Assembly (NCBI GenBank): GCA_966211965.1
Contig: CBIHON010000010.1
Span: 65,462-129,461, forward strand
Direction: 5' to 3'
DNA length: 64,000 nucleotides
Source of the DNA: CBIHON01 sp966211965
GTDB lineage: Bacteria > Pseudomonadota > Gammaproteobacteria > Burkholderiales > Burkholderiaceae_D
The stretch's first letter is position 1. Each line of letters opens with the position of its first letter. The notes below the pieces were generated by a model that was not told the origin of the DNA, searched no databases, and saw only the letters and a list, made by a program, of their open reading frames with translations. The translations under genes and the position numbers were made by a program. Below are positions 42,419 to 51,830 of the stretch, piece by piece.

Positions 42419-45400
42419 TCAGGAGCTGAGCTCCAATGCCTGCAACACTTCTTCGAGCTTGATCGCAGCCGCCTCGAAATCATACTGCGAGACGAGGCGT
42501 TTGAGTTGTGCTGCGGCAGTATTTTGGCCCAGGGCATTGAGTTGATCGACGATGCCGTCGATCCGTTTCGCGGCGCGCGAATCGTCGTCGGCCAAAAGCG
42601 CCGCCAGGGCGCGCAAGTCGCCGGCAATCGCCTCTTTGTCGACCGCTGAGGCGGAGGAGGGCGACGCTGCAACAGCGACGCTTGTCATGGCGGCCGAGAT
42701 GTTCTGTAGCAAAATCTTTAACTCCTGCGCCATCGTGTCCCGCGCTTGCTGCAGTCCGGCGGTTGCGCCATGCTTGAGCATGCCTTCGACCGCAGCAGCG
42801 TATTCAAACAAGGCTGTCGCGCCGATGTTGCCTGCCAAGCCTTTGGCCGTATGCGCTTCCCGCGTCGCGGTATCGATATCCTGGCATGTGATCGCCGCAT
42901 CGATGCGCGCCATCACATCGGCCTGGGTTTCGTGAAAGCGCAGGATCAGTTTGCGCAGCAGCGCCGCGTTGCCTCCGACCCGTTGCAATGCCTGGCTGAT
43001 TTCGAGGCCGGGAATATCCGGCATGTTCTCGGGCTTTGCCGCTGCCGCCGCGACAGCCGGGGCATCGGGCAGTGCTTTCGGCTTGATCCAGCGCGCCAGG
43101 GTAGCGAAGAGCTGGCCAACGTCGATCGGCTTGGCGACGAAATCGTTCATGCCGGCTTCCAGGCACTTTTCTTTATCGCCCACCATTGCATTGGCGGTCA
43201 TCGCGATCACAGGCAGACCGGCGAAGCGCGCATCCTCGCGCAGCTTGCGGGTCGCTTCAAACCCGTCCATCACCGGCATCTGGCAATCCATCAGCACGCC
43301 GTCATAATCGGTTTGCGCGATTTTTTGCAAGGCTTGCAGACCGTCGCCGGCAATGTCGAGCCGGACGCCGGCGCCTTGCAGGATTTCCTGCGCCAATTCC
43401 TGGTTGACTTCGTTGTCGTCGACCAGCAGCAGGTAGGCGCCGCGCACGGCGTTTTCCGCGAGCTGGTAATCGGCCTGCCGCTGCTGCTTGCGCGGACGAT
43501 GCACGATTTCCTTGCCGAATACGGTGAGAATCGTGTCAAGCAGCGTCGACGGGCTGACCGGCTTGGTCAGCAAGCCGTCGATGCGCACATCCTGCGCCCG
43601 CTGCAGCAGTTCGTCGCGGCTGTAGGCCGTGACCATCACGAAGGCCGGCGTGCTTGATAGCTCTGCATTTGCCCGTATGCGCTTGATTGCTTCGAGGCCA
43701 TCCATGCCTTGCATATGCCAATCCATCAACACCAGGCCGTAAGCCTCGCCTTCCTGCTGCGCCCGCGCCAGCGCCTCGATCGCCGCTGCGCCGCTGCCAA
43801 CCGCGCTGGCCTTGCACTTGAGCGAGCCGAGCATGGATAGGAAAATTTCCCGCGCGCTGGCGTTGTCGTCCACCACCAAGACGCGCAAGCCAAGCGCCCC
43901 GGTGTTGGCGGCGCGCGGCTCTTGCTGTTCCGCCTGCAGGCCGAATCTGGCGGCAAAGTAAAACGTGCTGCCGACGCCAGGTTCGCTGTCGACGCCGATC
44001 TCGCCATCCATCATTTCCACCAGGCGCTTGCTGATCGTCAGGCCAAGCCCGGTGCCGCCATACTTGCGCGTGGTCGAGGTGTCGGCCTGGGTGAAGGCGC
44101 TGAAAAGTTTCTTGCGCTGCGCCTCGGTCAGCCCGACGCCGGTATCCTTGACTTCAAAGCGCAAGCGCACGCTGCCGGGTTCATCGGCCAGCTTGCTGAT
44201 GCTGATCGTGACTTCGCCTTGCTCGGTAAATTTGATTGCGTTATTGGTCAGGTTTATGATGACCTGGCCCAGGCGCAGGGGATCGCCGACCAGCGCGCTC
44301 GGCACATCGGGAGCGATGTCGAACAGCAGTTCCAGCCCCTTGTCCTGGGCCTTCATGACCGACAGGTCGGCCACTTGCTCCATCACGTCTTCCAAGTAAA
44401 AGTCGGCATTTTCAAAAGTCATCTTGCCGGCTTCGATCTTCGAAAAATCGAGAATGTCGTTGATGATGCCAAGCAGGTTCTTCGCTGCCGCATCGACTTT
44501 GCTGAGATAGTTGCGCTGTTTTGGCGTCAGTTCGGTTTGCAGCGCCAGATGCGTCATGCCGATGATGCCGTTCATCGGGGTGCGGATTTCATGCGACATG
44601 TTGGCCAGGAAGTCTGACTTCATTTTGGTCGCGTCTTCGGCGATTTCCACGGCGCGCCGCATCGTCTCTTGTTCGGCCAAACTGCGATTCATGTCCTTGA
44701 GCGCTTGCAAAAGTTGGCCGGTTTCATCTTTGGATGTCACCTCGATTTGTGTCGACAGGTCGCCATGCGCTACGCGGGTGGCGATGTCGACCGCCTTGCT
44801 GAGAGGGTTTGTGATGGAGCGTGTGATCCAGATTGCAAAGTTGACCCCGATAAAGAGGTTGAACAGGCCCAGGCCGAGCATCAACATCAACGAGGATTCG
44901 ATATTGCGCTGAGCCTGGTTGCCGGCGGCAATCACCTGCTTCTTTTGCAGTTCGACCAAGGCCCGGATATTGTCGAGCAGCGCGTCCAGGTCGTTGAAGG
45001 TTTCGGTGCTCATGATTCGTGCCGCTTCATCCCGCCGGCCTTCTTCCACCAGTTCGGCTACCTTGATGAAGGAATCGAAATATACCGCGCGTGCCGCTTC
45101 GATTTTTTTCAAGAGGGCTTTGCCTTCCGCGGAAGAGACCAGCTGTTTCAGGGTGACCAGCGCTTCGTCGATGGTTTTCTTGTTCAGGTCGATGCGCTCG
45201 TAACTCTTGGCGCGCTGCGCCTGTTCTTGTAAAATGAATAATGCCAGGGTCCGGCGCACGTCCTCGCGCGCCGCCATGTCGATGGTGGTGATCGCTGCGG
45301 CGCTGACCCAGTCTTTCTCGATGATTTTCTTGTTGGCGGCGTCGAGTTCGGAAAAGCGGATCACGCCGACCAGAATGATGACGGCCATCAACAGCATGAC

Positions 45401-45454
45401 GATGCCAAAGCCGGCAATCAAACGGACGTGGATTTTGAAGTTTTTGAAATTCAT
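42419..45454 (-). CDS. Hybrid sensor histidine kinase (4HB sensor-HAMP-HisKA-HATPase-REC-REC-HPt)
   Basis: A 1011-residue tripartite kinase. TM1 is at about 12-32, a helical periplasmic sensor of the 4HB_MCP type at about 35-185, TM2 at about 188-210 and HAMP after it. HisKA carries H288 (MSHEIRTPMNG), followed by HATPase (NLTNNAIKFT, DTGVGL, GGTGLGLTI). Two receivers follow (VVDDNASAREIF with LMDWHMQGMDG; VDDNEVNQELAQ with LMDCQMPVMDG) and a C-terminal HPt (EAHTAKGLAGNIGA). A chemoreceptor-like input on a phosphorelay kinase is uncommon but known. The gene leads into the HD-GYP regulator with a 122-base gap, so the output is probably cyclic di-GMP breakdown. Confidence 0.94.
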   Translation of the reverse strand: MNFKNFKIHVRLIAGFGIVMLLMAVIILVGVIRFSELDAANKKIIEKDWVSAAAITTIDMAAREDVRRTLALFILQEQAQRAKSYERIDLNKKTIDEALVTLKQLVSSAEGKALLKKIEAARAVYFDSFIKVAELVEEGRRDEAARIMSTETFNDLDALLDNIRALVELQKKQVIAAGNQAQRNIESSLMLMLGLGLFNLFIGVNFAIWITRSITNPLSKAVDIATRVAHGDLSTQIEVTSKDETGQLLQALKDMNRSLAEQETMRRAVEIAEDATKMKSDFLANMSHEIRTPMNGIIGMTHLALQTELTPKQRNYLSKVDAAAKNLLGIINDILDFSKIEAGKMTFENADFYLEDVMEQVADLSVMKAQDKGLELLFDIAPDVPSALVGDPLRLGQVIINLTNNAIKFTEQGEVTISISKLADEPGSVRLRFEVKDTGVGLTEAQRKKLFSAFTQADTSTTRKYGGTGLGLTISKRLVEMMDGEIGVDSEPGVGSTFYFAARFGLQAEQQEPRAANTGALGLRVLVVDDNASAREIFLSMLGSLKCKASAVGSGAAAIEALARAQQEGEAYGLVLMDWHMQGMDGLEAIKRIRANAELSSTPAFVMVTAYSRDELLQRAQDVRIDGLLTKPVSPSTLLDTILTVFGKEIVHRPRKQQRQADYQLAENAVRGAYLLLVDDNEVNQELAQEILQGAGVRLDIAGDGLQALQKIAQTDYDGVLMDCQMPVMDGFEATRKLREDARFAGLPVIAMTANAMVGDKEKCLEAGMNDFVAKPIDVGQLFATLARWIKPKALPDAPAVAAAAAKPENMPDIPGLEISQALQRVGGNAALLRKLILRFHETQADVMARIDAAITCQDIDTATREAHTAKGLAGNIGATALFEYAAAVEGMLKHGATAGLQQARDTMAQELKILLQNISAAMTSVAVAASPSSASAVDKEAIAGDLRALAALLADDDSRAAKRIDGIVDQLNALGQNTAAAQLKRLVSQYDFEAAAIKLEEVLQALELSS

Positions 45455-45661
45455 TCTTATGCTCTCCTCCCGCTGCTTCTACGCCGGCCGAACGACGATG
45501 GCTTGAAGCCGTATATTCAGGGTGATGCGCGCGTGCCGTCAATCCGCGTCTTTGATAGTGTGGAAGCGGCATTAGCAGCGTACAATTGATGTTTGATTAT
45601 CGTGCTGCTGTTTTTCGGCAGATTTCACTTCCCGCATCCATATATTTCCGCATCTTTCCCC

Positions 45662-46498
45662 ATGCTTAACGTCGATCTCCATTGCCACTCCCACGTTTCC
45701 GATGGCGTCCTGACGCCGGCGGCGCTTGCTGCCCGCGCCAAGGCCAACGGCGTCGATGTCTGGGCCTTGACCGATCATGATGAAGTGGATGGCGTCGCCG
45801 AGGCGCGGGCGGCAGCGGCGAAACTGGATTTGCAGTTTATTCCCGGCGTCGAAATATCCATCACCTGGGCCGGCAAAACCGTCCACATCGTCGGCCTGCA
45901 GATCGATGAGACCAATCAGGCGCTGGTGCAAGGGTTGGCATCGACGCGCGGCGGACGTGAGACGCGCGCCCATGAAATGGCTGAGCAGCTTGCCGCAGTC
46001 GGTATCGACGGCGCTTACGAAGGCGCGCTGAAATTCGTCGGCAATCCGGACCTGATCTCCCGCACGCATTTTGCGCGCTACCTGATTGAGCTGGGGGTGT
46101 GCAAGGACGTCGGCGAAGTGTTCAGCAATTATCTGATTGAAGGCAAGCCCGGTTTCGTGCCGCATCGCTGGGCCACGCTGGCGCAGGCTGTCACCTGGAT
46201 TCGCGGCGCGGGCGGGGTCGCCGTGGTTGCGCATCCGGGGCGCTACGACTTCACCGATCTGGCGAGAGATGCGTTCTTTGACGAATTCAAACAATTGGGC
46301 GGTACGGCAATCGAAGTCGTGACCGGCAGCCACACCGTCGATCAGTATGAGGAATATGCCAAGGTGGCCAAAGAGTACGGCTTCCTAGGATCGCGTGGTT
46401 CCGACTTTCACGGGCCCGACGAGTCGCGCATCGATCTGGGGGCATTGCCGCCTTTGCCTGACAGCGTGAAGCCGGTCTGGCACAATTGGCAACTGTAG
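45662..46498 (+). CDS. rnm: PHP-domain 5'-3' exonuclease, RNase AM (TrpH/YciV)
   Basis: A 278-residue PHP-family metallophosphoesterase of the YciV/TrpH group, known in E. coli as RNase AM, which trims 5' ends of short RNAs and rRNA. Metal-ligand motifs: DLHCHSHVSDG, LTDHDEVDG, IPGVEIS, RTHFA, AHPGRY and GSDFHGPDESR. The start at 45662 gives MLNVDLHCHS; the upstream in-frame extension has no coding character. It is divergent from the hybrid kinase. In many proteobacteria this gene sits near yciO and trp genes; here yciO and trpS follow within 3.5 kb, matching that conserved neighbourhood. Confidence 0.9.
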   Translation: MLNVDLHCHSHVSDGVLTPAALAARAKANGVDVWALTDHDEVDGVAEARAAAAKLDLQFIPGVEISITWAGKTVHIVGLQIDETNQALVQGLASTRGGRETRAHEMAEQLAAVGIDGAYEGALKFVGNPDLISRTHFARYLIELGVCKDVGEVFSNYLIEGKPGFVPHRWATLAQAVTWIRGAGGVAVVAHPGRYDFTDLARDAFFDEFKQLGGTAIEVVTGSHTVDQYEEYAKVAKEYGFLGSRGSDFHGPDESRIDLGALPPLPDSVKPVWHNWQL

Positions 46499-46587
46499 GC
46501 CCGGATGCCCGCTTGCTTTGGGCCTTGTCTTGAAAAATCAATCAATAACCATATTTACATGGCGTTTGCAACCTGGGAGTCCACCAA

Positions 46588-47466
46588 ATGAAACGAATCA
46601 TCCTATTCCTTGCCACCAACCTGGCCGTCATGCTCGTCATGTCGATCGTGCTGTCCCTGCTGGGTGTCAACCGCTATCTGACGGCGGGCGGTTTGAATAT
46701 GGGGACGTTGATGGTGTTTGCCTTGGTGGTCGGTTTTACTGGCGCCATTTTTTCGCTCTTGATCAGCAAGCCGATGGCGAAATGGTCGACCGGCGCGCGC
46801 GTCATCGATGCGCCTTCGAATTCCACCGAGTTGTGGCTGGTCGATACGGTAAAGAAGCTGGCCGATCGCGCCCAGATCGCCATGCCTGAAGTCGCGGTAT
46901 ACGAGGGGGAGCCGAACGCCTTCGCCACCGGTGCGTTCAAAAATTCCTCGTTGGTCGCGGTATCGACCGGTTTGCTGGAAAGCATGGACCGGGTGGAGGT
47001 GGAAGCGGTGCTGGCGCATGAAGTGGCGCACGTCGCCAATGGCGACATGGTCACGATGACCCTGATCCAGGGCGTGGTGAATACCTTCGTCATCTTTCTC
47101 GCCCGCGTGGTCGGCTATGCGATCGACAAGGCGGTGTTCCGCAACGGCGACGACGACCGTCCGGGCGTCGGTTACATGATTACCGTGTTTGTCTGCGAAT
47201 TGCTGTTCGGCGTGGTGGCCTCCATCATCGTGGCCTGGTTTTCACGCCAGCGCGAATTCCGCGCCGATGCCGGTTCGGCCAAGCTCCTGGGCAATCCTCA
47301 ACCCATGGTGAAAGCATTGGCGCGGCTGGGCGGCTTGCCTGCGCCCGAGAGCATGCCCCAGTCTTTCAAAGCCACCGGAATCAACAATACCCCGGGCTTC
47401 ATGGAATTGTTTTCCAGCCATCCGCCGATCGAAGCGCGCATCGCAGCCTTGCGCGGCATACAATAA
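46588..47466 (+). CDS. htpX: Membrane zinc metalloprotease HtpX
   Basis: A 292-residue M48-family inner-membrane protease involved in quality control of membrane proteins. TM helices are at about 4-24 and 32-53. The zinc motif is HEVAH in VLAHEVAHVANGDM, with a third ligand Glu in FSRQREFRADAGSA. Two further TM segments (about 152-172 and 192-214) flank the active-site region, and the C terminus is FSSHPPIEARIAAL. Length and layout are standard. Confidence 0.98.
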   Translation: MKRIILFLATNLAVMLVMSIVLSLLGVNRYLTAGGLNMGTLMVFALVVGFTGAIFSLLISKPMAKWSTGARVIDAPSNSTELWLVDTVKKLADRAQIAMPEVAVYEGEPNAFATGAFKNSSLVAVSTGLLESMDRVEVEAVLAHEVAHVANGDMVTMTLIQGVVNTFVIFLARVVGYAIDKAVFRNGDDDRPGVGYMITVFVCELLFGVVASIIVAWFSRQREFRADAGSAKLLGNPQPMVKALARLGGLPAPESMPQSFKATGINNTPGFMELFSSHPPIEARIAALRGIQ

Positions 47467-47486
47467 CTGCTTCGGAAAAACACCAG

Positions 47487-47509
47487 CGGCGGTAGCCAAG
47501 CTACCGCCG
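47487..47509. terminator. Hairpin between htpX and yciO
   Basis: CGGCGGTAGC and GCTACCGCCG pair perfectly around CAA, followed by TTCTCATTT. A weak T-tail; it may partly terminate htpX transcripts. Confidence 0.5.
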
Positions 47510-47519
47510 TTCTCATTTC

Positions 47520-48143
47520 ATGAGCCAATTCTTTCAAATCCATCCGGACAATCCCCAACTGCGCTTGATCAAGCAAGCGGCCCAAATCATTCATGGCGGC
47601 GGGATCGTTGCTTTGCCGACCGACTCCTGCTATGCCCTGGTCTGTCATTTGGACGATAAGGATGCGGTAATGCGGCTGCGGCGCTTACGGGCGGTGGACG
47701 ACAAGCATCACCTGACCTTGCTGTGCCGCGACTTGAGCGAAATCGCGCAGTATGCGCGCATCGACAACCGCCAGTATCGGCTGCTCAAGTCCGCGACGCC
47801 GGGGCCGTACACTTTTATCCTGGAGGCAACCAAGGAAGTGCCGCGCCGCCTGAGCCACCCTTCGCGCAAGACCATTGGCTTGCGTGTGCCCGAGAACCGC
47901 ATTGCCCATGCGCTGCTGGAAGAACTGGGACAGCCGCTGTTGGGCACGACGCTGATTTTGCCTGAGGGACAAGAGCCGCTGACCGACCCGGAAGAGATCC
48001 GTGATCGGCTCGAACGGCAGATCGAACTGGTGATCGACGGCGGCGCCTGCAGCCTGGAACCGACCACCGTGATCGACTTGACCGGGGAAGAGCCGGTGCT
48101 GTTGCGGCAGGGGCGGGGCGATGCCCGCATGTTCGGCATCTGA
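47520..48143 (+). CDS. yciO: YciO/Sua5/YrdC-family protein
   Basis: A 207-residue member of the Sua5/YrdC/YciO family, which includes the L-threonylcarbamoyl-AMP synthase of tRNA t6A formation. Visible: GGGIVALPTDSCYALVC, KHHLTLLCRDLSEI, GPYTFILEATKEVPRRL, TIGLRVPENRI and the C-terminal VIDLTGEEPVLLRQG. The features fit the YciO branch, whose exact function is less certain than that of TsaC. It precedes the M50 protease gene, and neighbours match a conserved rnm-yciO-trpS region. Confidence 0.9.
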   Translation: MSQFFQIHPDNPQLRLIKQAAQIIHGGGIVALPTDSCYALVCHLDDKDAVMRLRRLRAVDDKHHLTLLCRDLSEIAQYARIDNRQYRLLKSATPGPYTFILEATKEVPRRLSHPSRKTIGLRVPENRIAHALLEELGQPLLGTTLILPEGQEPLTDPEEIRDRLERQIELVIDGGACSLEPTTVIDLTGEEPVLLRQGRGDARMFGI

Positions 48144-48250
48144 TCCCGTCTGATCCACATCGGAGGGACAGTCCGGGCAAGCCTTTGCTTTGGATGCTTT
48201 TTGCGCTTCGTCACGATTTCTTCGTTTGGCCGGGGCCGCGGCACGCCCTC

Positions 48251-48259
48251 TGATAAAAT
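48251..48259 (+). promoter_or_regulatory. Extended -10 promoter of the M50 protease gene
   Basis: TGATAAAAT gives TG-n-TAAAAT, an extended -10. The gene's ATG is at 48267, only seven bases later, with no Shine-Dalgarno (CCCCCAA precedes it). A leaderless transcript is predicted. Confidence 0.5.
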
Positions 48260-48266
48260 CCCCCAA

Positions 48267-48923
48267 ATGGACGAACTCATTCAAAACTTCGCAGTGTACG
48301 CACTGCCGGTATTGTTCGCGATCACGCTGCATGAAGCTGCCCATGCCTATGCCGCCAAATATTTTGGCGATTCGACAGCCTATGCACAGGGCCGAATGAG
48401 CTTGAATCCGCTCAAACATATCGACCCGATCGGCACGCTGCTGATCCCGATTGTCCTGTATTTCGCAAGCAGCCCTTTCCTGTTCGGCTATGCCAAGCCG
48501 GTTCCGATCGATTTCAGCCGCTTGCGCAACCCCAAGAAGCAGATGGCATGGGTCGCGTTGGCCGGTCCGGCCGCCAACCTGATGATGGCTTTCATGTGGA
48601 TGGTGCTGGCGATTTTGCTGAAGGCCATGCATTTCGAGGAGGCATTCTTCGCGCGGGTAGCCGAAGCAGGCATATGGACTAATCTGGTGATATTTGCTTT
48701 CAACCTGTTTCCGGTGCCGCCGCTTGATGGAGGCCGTGTCTTGACCAGCATTCTGCCGCATCACTACGCGTACAAATTCGCGCAAATCGAACCTTACGGC
48801 TTTTTCATTGTATTGGCACTGGCCTATTTGCAGATAATCGGCTTTTGGATGACACCCGTCATATTCGTCGCCAAAGCTTTTCTGTATCTGCTCCTTTCTC
48901 CACTGATTTTTTTATTGAACTGA
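48267..48923 (+). CDS. Site-2 protease family (M50) membrane metalloprotease
   Basis: A 218-residue intramembrane metalloprotease-like protein. HELAH-type zinc motif: HEAAH in ITLHEAAHAYAAKYFGD. The third-ligand motif is NLFPVPPLDGGRVL. About five TM segments alternate with short loops; there is no PDZ domain, as in the short M50/RseP-related group. The substrate is unknown. The start at 48267 (MDELIQNFAVYALPV) follows an extended -10 at seven bases, suggesting a leaderless mRNA. trpS begins 10 bases after its stop, so the two share a transcript. Confidence 0.92.
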   Translation: MDELIQNFAVYALPVLFAITLHEAAHAYAAKYFGDSTAYAQGRMSLNPLKHIDPIGTLLIPIVLYFASSPFLFGYAKPVPIDFSRLRNPKKQMAWVALAGPAANLMMAFMWMVLAILLKAMHFEEAFFARVAEAGIWTNLVIFAFNLFPVPPLDGGRVLTSILPHHYAYKFAQIEPYGFFIVLALAYLQIIGFWMTPVIFVAKAFLYLLLSPLIFLLN

Positions 48924-48933
48924 CCGACCGATT

Positions 48934-50136
48934 ATGTATCCTGACCGCGTTGTCTCCGGCATGCGCCCCACTGGCGCGATGCACCTTGGCCACTATCATG
49001 GCGCCCTGAAAAACTGGATCAAGATGCAGTCCGAATTGCCCTGCCTGTTTTTCGTCGCGGACTGGCACGCCCTGACGACGCACTATGACGATCCAGGCAT
49101 CATCGAAACGAGCACTTGGGACATGCTGATCGACTGGCTGGCCGCCGGCGTCGATCCGTCGCAGGCGACGCTGTTCATCCAGTCGAAGGTGCCGGAGCAC
49201 GCCGAGCTGCACCTGTTGCTGTCGATGGCTACGCCGCTCGGATGGCTGGAGCGGGTGCCTACCTACAAGGATCAGCAAGAAAAACTGGCGGACCGCGATT
49301 TGGCTACCTATGGTTTCCTCGGCTATCCGCTGCTGCAGGCGGCCGACGTCCTGATTTATCGCGCCGGCCTGGTGCCGGTAGGCGACGATCAGGTGCCGCA
49401 CGTCGAAATGATGCGCGAGATCGCGCGGCGCTTTAACCACCTCTATGGCAAGGAAAAAGGCTTCGAGGAAAAAGCGCAGGATGCGGTGAAAAAGCTCGGT
49501 GCCAAGCGCGCCAAGATCTACAACGAGCTGCGCACGGAATTTCAGGAAAAGGGCAAGGAAGATGCGCTGGAGCAAGCCAAGGCCATGCTCGATGATGCCC
49601 AAAATTTGAGCATGATCGATCGCGAGCGCTTGTTCGGCTACCTCGAAGGCAGCCGCAAGCTGATCCTGGTGGAGCCGCAGGCGCGCTTGACCGTTGCCTC
49701 GCGCTTACCCGGCCTGGATGGACAGAAAATGTCCAAGAGCTACGGCAACACCATCGCCCTGCGCGAAGATAAGGAATCGGTGACCAAGAAAGTTCGTACC
49801 ATGCCGACCGACCCGGCGCGCGTGCGCCGCACCGATCCGGGCGATCCGGAGAAATGTCCGGTCTGGCAGTTGCACCAGGTCTATTCCGACGATGACACGC
49901 GCGATTGGGTCGTCAAAGGTTGCAAGTCGGCCGGCATCGGCTGTATTGAATGCAAACAGCCGGTAATCGACGGAATTTTGAAGGAGCAAGAGCCGATGCG
50001 CGAGCGTGCGCAGTTATATCTCGACGACCCTTCGTTGGTGCGCGCGATCGTTGCCGATGGTTGCGACAAGGCGCGCAAGCTGGCGCAGGAAACAATGCGC
50101 GATGTGCGTGAGGCGATGGGGTTGAGCTATAGCTGA
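48934..50136 (+). CDS. trpS: Tryptophanyl-tRNA synthetase
   Basis: A class I aminoacyl-tRNA synthetase that charges tRNA(Trp). HIGH-type motif MHLGHYHGALKNW near the N terminus (about 12-20) and KMSKS in GQKMSKSYGN. The 400-residue length is greater than the 334 of E. coli, through a charged helical insertion (about 170-200, KEKGFEEKAQDAVKKLG) and a longer C-terminal part, as seen in other betaproteobacteria. It is 10 bases downstream of the M50 gene and is followed at 16 bases by a methyltransferase gene. Confidence 0.97.
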   Translation: MYPDRVVSGMRPTGAMHLGHYHGALKNWIKMQSELPCLFFVADWHALTTHYDDPGIIETSTWDMLIDWLAAGVDPSQATLFIQSKVPEHAELHLLLSMATPLGWLERVPTYKDQQEKLADRDLATYGFLGYPLLQAADVLIYRAGLVPVGDDQVPHVEMMREIARRFNHLYGKEKGFEEKAQDAVKKLGAKRAKIYNELRTEFQEKGKEDALEQAKAMLDDAQNLSMIDRERLFGYLEGSRKLILVEPQARLTVASRLPGLDGQKMSKSYGNTIALREDKESVTKKVRTMPTDPARVRRTDPGDPEKCPVWQLHQVYSDDDTRDWVVKGCKSAGIGCIECKQPVIDGILKEQEPMRERAQLYLDDPSLVRAIVADGCDKARKLAQETMRDVREAMGLSYS

Positions 50137-50152
50137 GCGTGGTGCGACGAGC

Positions 50153-50725
50153 ATGCAGGCGCATTCCCAACTTGATCAGCCGTCGGCATGGATTGTGCGT
50201 TTCGCCAGGCGCATACCGGAGGGGGAAGTGCTCGATCTGGCCTGCGGTGGCGGCCGGCATGCGCGCTTGTTGGCCGCTTTGGGACACGCGGTGACAGCGC
50301 TCGACCGCGATGGCACGGCTTTAAGCAAGTTGTGCGATGAATCGATCCGGACCTTGCAATTCGACTTGGAGGACGGTGCTCTGCAATGGCCGTTCGAAGC
50401 GGACCGTTTTGCCGGCATTGTGGTAACGAATTACTTGCATCGTCCTTTGTTTCCCTGCATCCTGCGCAGTCTCGCCCCGGACGGCGTCCTGCTTTATGAG
50501 ACATTTGCGCATGGCAACGAGCGATTCGGCAAGCCGTCGAATCCTGCCTTCCTGCTCGCACCGGGCGAGTTGCTTGAATCGATGTGGCTTGATCCGGCAA
50601 GCCGTATGCGGGTGCTGGCCTATGAAGACGGCTATGTCGACCTGCCAAAGCCCGCGATGGTGCAGCGGATTTGCGCGCTGAAAAATCTGGCCGACGTGCA
50701 ACCGGACACATTCAGACTGACTTGA
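50153..50725 (+). CDS. Class I SAM-dependent methyltransferase
   Basis: A 190-residue Rossmann-fold methyltransferase. Motif I is EVLDLACGGGRHARLLAALG, and motif II contains HAVTALDRDG. The catalytic-loop region is FAGIVVTNYLHRPLFPCILR and then GVLLYETFAHGNERFGKPSNP. The tail matches the tellurite-resistance/TehB-like small methyltransferases. The substrate is not known. It follows trpS by 16 bases, so it is likely the third gene of the M50-trpS unit. Confidence 0.88.
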   Translation: MQAHSQLDQPSAWIVRFARRIPEGEVLDLACGGGRHARLLAALGHAVTALDRDGTALSKLCDESIRTLQFDLEDGALQWPFEADRFAGIVVTNYLHRPLFPCILRSLAPDGVLLYETFAHGNERFGKPSNPAFLLAPGELLESMWLDPASRMRVLAYEDGYVDLPKPAMVQRICALKNLADVQPDTFRLT

Positions 50726-50827
50726 ATGGCGGTTCGCAGAATACCTCAGCCTGCTTGCGTCTTGCCCTGCGAAAAAAAACCATCGATTTCTTTCCCTCCA
50801 ATTCAACTTGACTGACTACTGGTGCAG

Positions 50828-50842
50828 GCTATCCGCTACAAT
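50828..50842 (+). promoter_or_regulatory. Probable dapA promoter (-10 region)
   Basis: GCTATCCGC then TACAAT (50837-50842), 34 bases before the dapA ATG. It is identical at 14 of 15 positions to the block before rpiA (5222-5236). No clear -35 at normal spacing. Confidence 0.5.
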
Positions 50843-50875
50843 CCCGTATTTACTTCTTTGCGTAACGACATCATC

Positions 50876-51754
50876 ATGATTCAGGGCAGCATAGTAGCAA
50901 TCGTCACCCCCATGCATGCAGACGGCAGCCTCGATTTGCCGGGTCTGCGCAAATTGATCGACTGGCATATCGCCGAAGGCACCGACGGCATCGTGATCGT
51001 CGGCACCACAGGTGAATCGCCTACCGTCACCGTTGAAGAACATTGTGAACTGATCAAGATCGCCGTCGAGCATACCGCCAAGCGGATTCCAATCATTGCC
51101 GGCACGGGCGGCAATTCTACTGCCGAAGCGATCGAGCTGACTGCGTTTGCCAAGAAAGTCGGCGCCGATGCTTCGTTGCTGGTGGTGCCTTACTACAACC
51201 GTCCAACCCAGGAAGGTATGTATCAGCACTTCAAGAAGATCGCGGAATCGGTCGATCTTCCGGCAATTCTCTACAATGTTCCCGGTCGTACCGTGGCGGA
51301 CATGAGCAACGACACCATTCTGCGCCTGGCCCAGGTGCCGGGGATCGTTGGCGTCAAGGATGCGACCGGCAATATCGGTCGCGGCACCGACTTGATCCGG
51401 CAGGCTCCCGAGTCGTTCGCCGTCTATTCCGGCGACGATCCGACCGCGATGGCATTGATGTTCTGCGGCGGCAGCGGCAATATTTCGGTCACGGCCAACG
51501 TTGCCCCGCGCGCCATGCATCACCTCTGCGAAGCTGCGATGAGCGGCAAAGTGGCCGACGCGATCGCCATCAACAACAAATTGCTGCCCCTGCATAACAA
51601 GCTGTTCGTCGAACCTAATCCGGTGCCGGTGAAATGGGCGCTGGCGCAAATGGGTTTGACGCCGGCCGGGATTCGTTTGCCGCTGGTGCCGCTTGCGGTC
51701 GAATACCATGAAACGGTACGTGCCGCGCTGCGGGAATCGGGTGTATTACAATAA
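50876..51754 (+). CDS. dapA: 4-hydroxy-tetrahydrodipicolinate synthase
   Basis: Condenses aspartate semialdehyde with pyruvate, the first committed step to diaminopimelate and lysine. The 292 residues hold the Schiff-base Lys161 (GVKDATG), Tyr133 (ILYNVPGRT) and the Thr44/Thr45 of GTTGES, all at E. coli-like positions. The start at 50876 (MIQGSIVAIVTPM) is standard. It uses the product of Asd, whose gene with an apparent attenuator lies 20 kb upstream. It is followed by bamC, the conserved dapA-bamC arrangement. Confidence 0.98.
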   Translation: MIQGSIVAIVTPMHADGSLDLPGLRKLIDWHIAEGTDGIVIVGTTGESPTVTVEEHCELIKIAVEHTAKRIPIIAGTGGNSTAEAIELTAFAKKVGADASLLVVPYYNRPTQEGMYQHFKKIAESVDLPAILYNVPGRTVADMSNDTILRLAQVPGIVGVKDATGNIGRGTDLIRQAPESFAVYSGDDPTAMALMFCGGSGNISVTANVAPRAMHHLCEAAMSGKVADAIAINNKLLPLHNKLFVEPNPVPVKWALAQMGLTPAGIRLPLVPLAVEYHETVRAALRESGVLQ

Positions 51755-51830
51755 GCCGCCGCAAGAATTCTTATCGCATCTCCAGACTCCCTCATTTAGT
51801 ATTGACATGATTATTCGGAAGAACCTTCAC